Assembly: GCA_031256155.1 (NCBI GenBank) | Contig: JAIRRD010000116.1 | Span: 1 to 5,039, forward strand | From: Holophagales bacterium | GTDB taxonomy: Bacteria; Acidobacteriota; Holophagae; Holophagales; Holophagaceae | Direction: 5' to 3' | DNA length: 5,039 nucleotides | Part shown: positions 1 through 4,487 of the stretch, piece by piece | Numbering within the stretch: position 1 is the stretch's first letter | How the letters are laid out: each line of letters opens with the position of its first letter | Made by a program: the position numbers and the translations under genes | Notes under the pieces: model-generated | Seen by the model: only the letters and a program-made list of their open reading frames with translations | Told to the model about the DNA's origin: nothing | Database searches by the model: none

Positions 1-672
1 CTGAGTTCCAACATGGAGGGCAAGACGCTGACGGAAATAACCGGCGAACTGGCCAGAGGCGTGGCGGAGTTACAGGCCAAGGGTAGCCTCCCCCCTGGTG
101 TGACAGCGGAATTCGATGGCATGGCCAAGTGGACTGCTGAGATGGCCCGAGATATGGGTACGGCCTTCCTGCTTGCCATAATCTTTATCTACCTGGTCTT
201 GGCCAGCCAGTTCGAGAGTTTTAAACTGCCTGTTACTATCATGCTGACGCTACCGCTCGCTATGGTTGGCATGGTGCTGATGTTGCTCATAACGGGCGAT
301 TCCCAGAGCATGATGACACAGATAGGTCTGATACTCTTGATGGGCCTCGTTGTGAAGAACGCCATTCTGTTGGTTGATCGGACGCTTCAGTTGATGCGTG
401 AAAAGAATATGTCGCGCCGGGAAGCCCTTGTGGAGGCTGGGATGACGCGTCTTCGCCCCATTCTTATGACTACTTTCGCTATGATAGGCGGCATGCTGCC
501 GCTGTTCCTCGGCATAGGAAGCGGAGCCGAACTGCGTGCGCCGATGGCTAGGACTGTTGTGGGCGGCATAATAACCTCAACGCTTTTGACGCTGATTGTT
601 ATTCCGGTCTTTTTCGATATTCTTGATGGATTCACGTTTAAGAAATTGTGGGCTAAGATTAGAGGTAAATGA
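1..672 (+). CDS. RND efflux transporter, inner-membrane subunit (AcrB/HAE1 type), C-terminal fragment
   Basis: This is the last 223 codons of an RND permease; the reading frame is open at base 1, so the true start lies off the left edge and the ATG at 13 is internal. Full-length family members are about 1000-1050 residues, so roughly the last fifth is present. The fragment begins in the end of the second periplasmic porter region. Hydrophobic helices follow from about residue 52, including the family hallmark GLVVKNAILLVD at 115-126. Next come the RLRPILMTT loop and the MIGGMLPLFLGIGSGAE / TVVGGIITSTLLTLIVIPV helices that end RND proteins. The family exports drugs, detergents, solvents or lipids using the proton-motive force, with a periplasmic adaptor and an outer-membrane channel. 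The proton-relay Asp pair would lie upstream of the window, so coupling and substrate cannot be judged. The stop is TGA at 670-672. Sampled G+C is higher than in the genes to the right. Confidence 0.95.
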   Translation: MSSNMEGKTLTEITGELARGVAELQAKGSLPPGVTAEFDGMAKWTAEMARDMGTAFLLAIIFIYLVLASQFESFKLPVTIMLTLPLAMVGMVLMLLITGDSQSMMTQIGLILLMGLVVKNAILLVDRTLQLMREKNMSRREALVEAGMTRLRPILMTTFAMIGGMLPLFLGIGSGAELRAPMARTVVGGIITSTLLTLIVIPVFFDILDGFTFKKLWAKIRGK

Positions 673-717
673 GTGCGCTCAAACTTTTATTCCAATATCC
701 AGCTAGAGCACCATGCG

Positions 718-743
718 GCTGTGATTTGCGAACAAATCCCAGC
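718..743. repeat. Palindromic repeat unit A, copy 1 (GATTTG hairpin)
   Basis: GCTG-T-GATTTG, loop CGAA, CAAATC-C-CAGC: a 26-base inverted repeat with a 4 bp outer stem, one T/C mismatch and a perfect 6 bp inner stem closed by a CGAA loop. The 16-base core matches the core of the palindrome at 1828-1855 at 13 of 16 positions, or 14 of 16 when that one is reverse-complemented. No run of T follows, so it does not look like an intrinsic terminator for the RND gene. It abuts unit B at 743. Confidence 0.7.
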
Positions 744-782
744 TTAGAGCAGTTTACCTTCTCAAAGTTAAACTACTCTAAG
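743..782. repeat. Palindromic repeat unit B, copy 1 (TTAGAGCAG hairpin)
   Basis: The arms are CTTAGAGCAGTTTA at 743-756 and TAAACTACTCTAAG at 769-782. They pair over 14 positions with a single mismatch (C750 against A775). An inner CTT/AAG stem (758-760 with 765-767) closes a CTCA loop. Aligned without gaps, bases 744-781 match the reverse complement of 1792-1829 at 29 of 38 positions, and both copies are 38 bases long. This supports a dispersed repeat family rather than chance. It is not followed by a T-tract. Confidence 0.75.
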
Positions 783-783
783 T

Positions 784-817
784 AGTTGAACTGCTATGTC
801 AGATTTGTTTGCAGATT
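784..817. repeat. Decayed partial copy of the B/A repeat
   Basis: GTTGAACTGCTAT (785-797) matches the end of unit B read from the other strand at 1792-1804 (GTCGAACTGCTCT) at 11 of 13 positions. A few bases on, GATTTGTTTGCAGATT (802-817) matches the unit A core at 1834-1849 (GATTTGCTTGCAAATC) at 13 of 16. The same order, half B then A, is seen at 1820-1849. Its palindromes are broken, so it looks like an older or truncated copy. It lies inside the longest possible N-terminal extension of the uppP reading frame, which argues against translation from there. Confidence 0.55.
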
Positions 818-881
818 GAGGCTGACATCTCCGAAATATCTCCTGTATGACGAGATGCATTTTGAGGATTTGCCTGAAATT

Positions 882-888
882 AAAGGAG
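882..888 (+). promoter_or_regulatory. Shine-Dalgarno deciding the uppP start
   Basis: AAAGGAG lies 5 bases before TTG 894. No comparable site precedes the in-frame ATG at 855 or the TTG at 786, so this site fixes the start used here. Confidence 0.7.
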
Positions 889-893
889 TTTGT

Positions 894-1733
894 TTGAACT
901 TATTGTATGCGATACTTTTGGGCCTGATTCAGGGTCTTACTGAATTTCTGCCGGTCTCAAGCACTGCTCATCTGACGGTGGCGGAAAATGTACTGTTGGG
1001 AAAGAGTATGCCCCTGGCGTTTGATGTGCTTTTACACGTTGGAACGCTTGCTGCTCTTTTGATTTACTATAGAGAAGACCTTTTAAGAGTCTTGAAAGGC
1101 ATATTCGGCAAGAATCCTGCGGGATTAAAACTGGCTTGGCTATTGTTTTTGGCAATGATTCCGACGGGTGCATTGGCTATGCTTACAAAGCCCTTGAAAG
1201 AATCAGCAAAGGGACATTTGTGGCTGTATGGGATTTTTCTTGTGCTGACTGCGGCAATGCTTTGGGGCGCGAATTATTTGGCCAAGCGAAAACAGGGCAG
1301 GGCTATGGCTGAGATGAATACTTTGGATGCTCTGTGTATTGGGGCAATTCAAGGGCTGGGAGGTGGATTTGGCCTCTCGCGTAGCGGTTCAACAATATCT
1401 GTGGGCGTTTTTCGCGGCATTAGATTATCTGAATCCATGAGATTTAGTTTTCTTTTGAGTATTCCGACTATTAGCGCCGCTGCGTTGGTGGAAGGTCGTC
1501 ACTTGGTCAGAGCATTGTTTCAAAGCTCAGCCTTGGCTCAAGGCGAATTATTCCCGGATACTTCTTTAAATCTAATTTTATTGTGTATTGCAGGCATATG
1601 TGCTGCTGGAGTCTCTGGATATTTTGCTATCAGTTTATTGGATCGCTTTACGGCAAGTCCGCGCCTAAGCGGATTTGTCATCTATTGTTTCATCGCAGGC
1701 ATTGCAATCATTTCTTTGGGGGTACTGCGTTAA
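894..1733 (+). CDS. uppP: Undecaprenyl-diphosphate phosphatase UppP (BacA family)
   Basis: This integral membrane enzyme dephosphorylates undecaprenyl pyrophosphate to undecaprenyl phosphate, recycling the lipid carrier for peptidoglycan and other surface polymers; overproduction of family members gives bacitracin resistance. From TTG 894 the product is 279 residues, normal for the family, and begins MNLLYAILLGLIQGLTEFLP, the usual BacA N-terminus. The Q/ExxxE motif is Q13-GLT-E17, followed by FLPVSSTAHL (18-27). LLHVGTLAA lies at 46-54. The second signature reads FGLSRSGST at 159-167, with S162, R163, S164 and T167 kept, but Phe replaces the usual Pro of PGxSRSxxT. Several hydrophobic helices run to the C-terminus. 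An in-frame extension reaches an ATG at 855 and a TTG at 786. It is rejected because the ribosome site fits 894 and the extension reads through repeat sequence. The gene stands alone between two repeat-bearing intergenic regions, so it is probably transcribed on its own. Confidence 0.93.
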   Translation: MNLLYAILLGLIQGLTEFLPVSSTAHLTVAENVLLGKSMPLAFDVLLHVGTLAALLIYYREDLLRVLKGIFGKNPAGLKLAWLLFLAMIPTGALAMLTKPLKESAKGHLWLYGIFLVLTAAMLWGANYLAKRKQGRAMAEMNTLDALCIGAIQGLGGGFGLSRSGSTISVGVFRGIRLSESMRFSFLLSIPTISAAALVEGRHLVRALFQSSALAQGELFPDTSLNLILLCIAGICAAGVSGYFAISLLDRFTASPRLSGFVIYCFIAGIAIISLGVLR

Positions 1734-1791
1734 ACTGGCGGGAAAAAATGTACTCATGAGGATGTAAATCAAACGTATTTGTCATACACTT

Positions 1792-1829
1792 TTAGAGCAG
1801 TTCGACTTTGAAAGGCTGGATTGCTCTAA
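1792..1829. repeat. Palindromic repeat unit B, copy 2
   Basis: The outer arms TTAGAGCA (1792-1799) and TGCTCTAA (1822-1829) pair perfectly. The interior continues with Watson-Crick pairs mixed with G/T pairs (1800/1821, 1802/1819, 1804/1817, 1807/1814) and one A/C mismatch (1805/1816). It is a 38-base hairpin that is better paired as + strand RNA than as - strand RNA. It begins 58 bases after the uppP stop, but no T-tract follows, so a classical terminator role is not supported. It shares two bases with unit A copy 2. Confidence 0.75.
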
Positions 1830-1855
1830 CCATGATTTGCTTGCAAATCATGGTT
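1828..1855. repeat. Palindromic repeat unit A, copy 2: perfect 13 bp inverted repeat
   Basis: AACCATGATTTGC (1828-1840) and GCAAATCATGGTT (1843-1855) are exact reverse complements around a central TT. The 28-base symmetry has no mismatch. It is too tightly spaced to form a full RNA hairpin without opening the centre, so it could also be a binding site for a dimeric DNA-binding protein. The shared core with 718-743 favours a repeat family. It lies about 88 bases upstream of the natA-like start. Confidence 0.85.
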
Positions 1856-1865
1856 GTGTGATACT
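1838..1865 (+). promoter_or_regulatory. Possible extended -10 promoter for the natA-natB operon
   Basis: TTGCTT (1838-1843) and GATACT (1860-1865) are separated by 16 bases, with a TG one base before the -10-like box (TGtGATACT). The -35-like hexamer lies within the perfect palindrome, so a protein bound there could affect access. The boxes match the sigma-70 consensus only partly (3 of 6 and 4 of 6), so this is a weak suggestion. Confidence 0.2.
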
Positions 1866-1932
1866 TGTGGGTGTACTTTGTCCGATGTTAGGCAGGCACT
1901 GCAAGCGCAAATTGCACTAAAAATCAGATTTT

Positions 1933-1938
1933 GGGGGA
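1933..1938 (+). promoter_or_regulatory. Likely ribosome binding site of the natA-like gene
   Basis: GGGGGA is 4 bases before GTG 1943. It would overlap the alternative TTG start at 1931, which has no purine-rich site in front of it. This favours GTG 1943. Confidence 0.45.
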
Positions 1939-1942
1939 TACG

Positions 1943-2701
1943 GTGATACGTGTCGTTGATATACACAAGACTTTTACCGTTAAAGACAAAAAAACGCGCA
2001 AAAATAAGATTATAGATGCCGTCAAGGGCATCAGTTTTCAAGTAAAGCCCGGTGAAATATATGGGTTGCTTGGTCCGAACGGGGCGGGTAAATCTACAAC
2101 CCTGAGAATGATTGCTGGCCTTATGGAACCACAGCGTGGCTCAATAGAGGTTTTTGGCTATGATACGAAGACATCATCTGAAAAAGTGCGCGGCAATCTT
2201 GGTTTCTTGTCAACGGATCTCGGTGTTTACGGGCGCTTTTCGCCTAGGGAGTTGTTGAGGATTTTTGGTGAATTCCAGGGCGTTGATGCCGCTGTCGCTG
2301 AACGCCGTGGGATGTATTTGCTTGATAAACTTGATCTCACGAGTTTCGCCGATGTAAAGATGGAATCTTTTTCGTCTGGTCAAAAGCAAAAGGTGTCAAT
2401 CGCAAGAGCTTTGCTCCATGACCCCAGGGCGGTTCTTTTTGACGAGCCTACTACTGGTTTGGACGTGCTTACGGCAAAAACTGTTCTTGACCTCCTGAAA
2501 ATAATGAAAGAAGAAGAACGCGCAGTAATAGTCAGTACCCACGTCCTGCCAATGGTTGAACAGCTATGCGATAGGGTAGGGATTATCTTTAATGGAAAAC
2601 TGCATGGAGATGCGTCTCCCAAGGAAATACTTGCTCAGTATGGCGTTACGACACTGGATGAAGTTTTCTTTAAGCTGGCGGCTGATGGAGGTGAGGTATG
2701 A
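1943..2701 (+). CDS. natA: NatA-like ABC transporter ATP-binding protein
   Basis: This is the cytoplasmic ATPase subunit of an ABC-2 type exporter. From GTG 1943 it has 252 residues and begins MIRVVDIHKTF, the usual opening of the family; a TTG at 1931 would add four residues. Walker A is GPNGAGKST (44-52). The Q-loop region reads LGFLSTDLGVYGRFSPRE (86-103), with Ser/Thr where many ABC proteins have Gln, as I recall for the NatA group. The signature is SSGQKQ (144-149), Walker B is VLFDE (164-168), the D-loop is TGLD (171-174), and the switch His is H200 in VSTH. All catalytic elements are present, so the protein should be active. NatA of Bacillus works with NatB in sodium extrusion, but many relatives have unknown substrates. 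Its stop overlaps the start of the permease gene in ATGA (2698-2701), so the two should be translationally coupled. Confidence 0.9.
   Translation: MIRVVDIHKTFTVKDKKTRKNKIIDAVKGISFQVKPGEIYGLLGPNGAGKSTTLRMIAGLMEPQRGSIEVFGYDTKTSSEKVRGNLGFLSTDLGVYGRFSPRELLRIFGEFQGVDAAVAERRGMYLLDKLDLTSFADVKMESFSSGQKQKVSIARALLHDPRAVLFDEPTTGLDVLTAKTVLDLLKIMKEEERAVIVSTHVLPMVEQLCDRVGIIFNGKLHGDASPKEILAQYGVTTLDEVFFKLAADGGEV
2687..2694 (+). promoter_or_regulatory. Strong Shine-Dalgarno of the natB-like gene, inside natA
   Basis: GGAGGTGA lies within the last codons of the natA-like gene, with the GGAGG core 6 bases before ATG 2698. It confirms that start and the coupling of the two genes. Confidence 0.75.
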
Positions 2702-3930
2702 AAGGCATTTGGCTGGTACTAAAAAAAGAATTAATAGAATTTACCAAAGACCGCAAGACGATGTTTTTTACATTGGCATTGCCGGTTGTCTTATATCCGC
2801 TGCTGTTTGGCATGATTGGCAAAATGGTAAGCAGAGAGGTGCAGCAAGCGCGTTCAAGTCAAACGCGCATTGCCCTCATAGATTCTTCAAAGGTTCTTGA
2901 ACAGTTCTTACAGTCCAGACCAGATGATTTTAAGTTAGTCCCTGTTCCCGATGGTGATGTCAAACAAGCGATTAAAGACGATCAACTTGAAATGCTTGTA
3001 ACCTTAGAATCTAGTGCGTTTCAAGATATGGCGGAGCACAGGACAATTCCGGTAAATGTGCTGTACAACAAAGTAGAAAAAACAGGGCAAGTCGGAATGA
3101 AAAGACTGGAGGATGTTTTGCAGGAATTGGACAAAACAACTGTTCAGTCCAGACTGCTGAAGTTAGGAGCATCAACCCAGCTGGCTATGCCAACAGAAAT
3201 TCATTCGCAGCAGGTTGGCGGTGCGGAACTTGCTCTTGCAAAGCTCCTTGGAACAATGCTGCCGTACATTTTGATGTTAATGCTTTTTACAGGCTCTATG
3301 CAGCTTGGTATATATGTAACCGCTGGTGAGCGCGAGCGCGGGACTCTCATTACACTCCTTGCTACAGGGCTTCCGCGCCATGAAATTATCTGGGGTAAAA
3401 TGCTCTATGTCTTTTTTATGGGGATTATTATTTCAATAATTAACATAGCCTCGATGGCATTTTCGATGGGTACACTATTCGGGTCAATGGAAACCAAGGC
3501 TGAATATGCGGCAATGGCGGGTCAGGAAGCGGTTCAATCAATGAGCATTGCCTCAGTTGCGGATCCTACAATAATTGCCCTAACATTGCTGTTGATGCTC
3601 CCATTGGGCCTCATGTTTTCTAATCTGATAATACTTCTGGGAATTCAGGCCAAAAATTCCCAGGAGGCGGGAACGGCAATGATACCGCTTATGTTGTTGG
3701 TAGTTGCCCTCAGTATTTTTTCAATGATGCCTGGCATAGAAAAGGTGGGGTTATTGCCGTATATTCCAATCGTCAACATCAGTTTGGCCATTCGTAAATT
3801 GTTTGTTCAGCAGGCCGGTGTTCTGGAATATCTGATAGCTTTTTTTATGACAGTGGCTATGGCCGCACTGCTGACATACATTTCAACTAAACTGCTGAGC
3901 CGCGAGTCAGCAATTTTCAAAAGTACGTAG
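2698..3930 (+). CDS. natB: NatB-like ABC-2 type transporter permease
   Basis: This is the membrane subunit that partners the preceding ATPase; it has 410 residues, close to the family's usual size. The short cytoplasmic start MKGIWLVLKKELIEFTKDRK is typical of NatB/ABC-2 permeases. It is followed by a first membrane helix (about 22-43, with LALPVVLYPLLFG). A large extracytoplasmic domain spans about 44-182, predicted soluble and mixed alpha/beta. A helix at about 183-206 leads into GERERGTLITLLATGLPR, with E211-RERGT-T216 being the conserved GExERGT coupling motif facing the ATPase. Further helices follow, then AKNSQEAGTAMIPLMLL, the PYIPIVNISLAIR segment and a final helix at about 378-398. 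The GERERGT motif and the split between the first helix and the rest point to the NatB subgroup rather than drug-type ABC-2 permeases. Substrate is unknown; sodium export is the prototype only. Confidence 0.9.
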   Translation: MKGIWLVLKKELIEFTKDRKTMFFTLALPVVLYPLLFGMIGKMVSREVQQARSSQTRIALIDSSKVLEQFLQSRPDDFKLVPVPDGDVKQAIKDDQLEMLVTLESSAFQDMAEHRTIPVNVLYNKVEKTGQVGMKRLEDVLQELDKTTVQSRLLKLGASTQLAMPTEIHSQQVGGAELALAKLLGTMLPYILMLMLFTGSMQLGIYVTAGERERGTLITLLATGLPRHEIIWGKMLYVFFMGIIISIINIASMAFSMGTLFGSMETKAEYAAMAGQEAVQSMSIASVADPTIIALTLLLMLPLGLMFSNLIILLGIQAKNSQEAGTAMIPLMLLVVALSIFSMMPGIEKVGLLPYIPIVNISLAIRKLFVQQAGVLEYLIAFFMTVAMAALLTYISTKLLSRESAIFKST

Positions 3931-3969
3931 GTAAGTTATCTAACAGAAAGTATTCCCTGAATCAGACAT

Positions 3970-3976
3970 GAGGTGA
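3970..3976 (+). promoter_or_regulatory. Ribosome binding site of the TPR gene
   Basis: GAGGTGA ends 3 bases before ATG 3980, with the GAGG core 6 bases from the start, which supports that start. The gap from natB (3931-3979) holds no convincing terminator hairpin, so read-through from natAB is possible. Confidence 0.65.
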
Positions 3977-3979
3977 TTT

Positions 3980-4483
3980 ATGTCAACAAAATCAAAAACA
4001 TCCAAACCTAAAAGCTCGGCAGAACACCTGGAGCCTAAGCTGAACGAAGCTATTAAAATGGTTTCCGCTAATAACGTTGCCGAAGCAATTCCGTTGCTTG
4101 AAACTATTGCGAAAGAAGCCTCTGCGATTGACAATTTCAGCATAGCGAGGGTTGCCAGAAGCTATATTGCCCACCAGCAAAATAAAGGTGTTGTGCCGCC
4201 AGACCCCGTTCCCATTCAAGAAGCCGTTTTTTTGTTAAATGCCAAACAGCCCGAGGCGGCTTTGGAAAAGATTGAACAAATTCTTAAAAAAGAGAGCTCT
4301 AACGCTAATGTTCATTATTTGAAAGCTTTAGCACTTGTAGAAACCAAACAAGTGGAGTTGGCGGCGGAATCTTTAAAGACTGCCATTGATCTGGAGCCAG
4401 CAATACAGCATGTCTATAGGCTTGAACCAGACTTCAAGCAATGCCGCAATGTTCCCTGTTTTGCCAATTTTGAGTTAAGTTAA
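3980..4483 (+). CDS. Small cytoplasmic tetratricopeptide-repeat (TPR) protein
   Basis: This is a 167-residue protein with no signal peptide or membrane helix, so probably cytoplasmic. Residues 1-16 are rich in Ser and Lys and likely disordered. Residues 17-69 form amphipathic helices resembling a degenerate repeat (AEAIPLLETIAKEA). Two clearer TPR-like helix pairs follow: about 77-106 (EAVFLLNAKQPEAALEKIEQ) and about 108-141 (NVHYLKALALVETKQVELAA). The second ends in the usual AIDLEP. The tail at 142-167, with LEPDFKQCRNVPCFANF, resembles the capping segment that ends some bacterial TPR proteins (LxPDF...lR..P.F). TPR proteins bind partner proteins; no enzyme motif is seen. The gene sits 49 bases after natB and 4 bases before the yvcK-family gene, so its most likely functional link is with that protein. 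Specific function is not recognised. Confidence 0.8.
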   Translation: MSTKSKTSKPKSSAEHLEPKLNEAIKMVSANNVAEAIPLLETIAKEASAIDNFSIARVARSYIAHQQNKGVVPPDPVPIQEAVFLLNAKQPEAALEKIEQILKKESSNANVHYLKALALVETKQVELAAESLKTAIDLEPAIQHVYRLEPDFKQCRNVPCFANFELS

Positions 4484-4487
4484 GCCA

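Noticed and set aside
387..635. Open frame of 82 codons on the - strand inside the RND gene
   Set aside because: It is a shadow of the clearly homologous RND coding sequence, with no family resemblance of its own.
743..782. Intrinsic terminator for the RND gene
   Set aside because: The hairpin is convincing, but no T-tract follows on either side, and the unit recurs elsewhere as a repeat.
718..817. CRISPR array
   Set aside because: The units are palindromes of different sequence packed side by side, not identical repeats separated by unique spacers of constant length.
809..842. Sigma-70 promoter for uppP (TTGCAG or TTGAGG with AAATAT/TATCTC)
   Set aside because: Spacings of 19 or 15 bases and poor boxes do not make a convincing promoter.
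937..1173. Open frame of 78 codons on the - strand inside uppP
   Set aside because: It is antisense to conserved UppP motifs and has no recognisable features.
1767..1791. Extra decayed unit A copy (CAAACGTATTTG) before unit B copy 2
   Set aside because: Only a short CAAA/TTTG symmetry is shared; similarity to the A core is too weak to claim.
1792..1855. Intrinsic terminator for uppP
   Set aside because: The hairpins lack a following T-run; Rho-dependent or other roles cannot be judged.
1826..2041. Open frame of 71 codons on the - strand across the palindrome and natA start
   Set aside because: It runs antisense into natA, shows no recognisable domain, and its composition follows the repeat and the gene on the other strand.
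2592..2900. Open frame of 102 codons on the + strand spanning the natA-natB junction
   Set aside because: It overlaps both genes out of frame; their conserved motifs and the ATGA junction explain this DNA fully.
3940..4219. Two overlapping - strand open frames against the TPR gene
   Set aside because: They are antisense shadows of the TPR gene without supporting motifs or ribosome sites.
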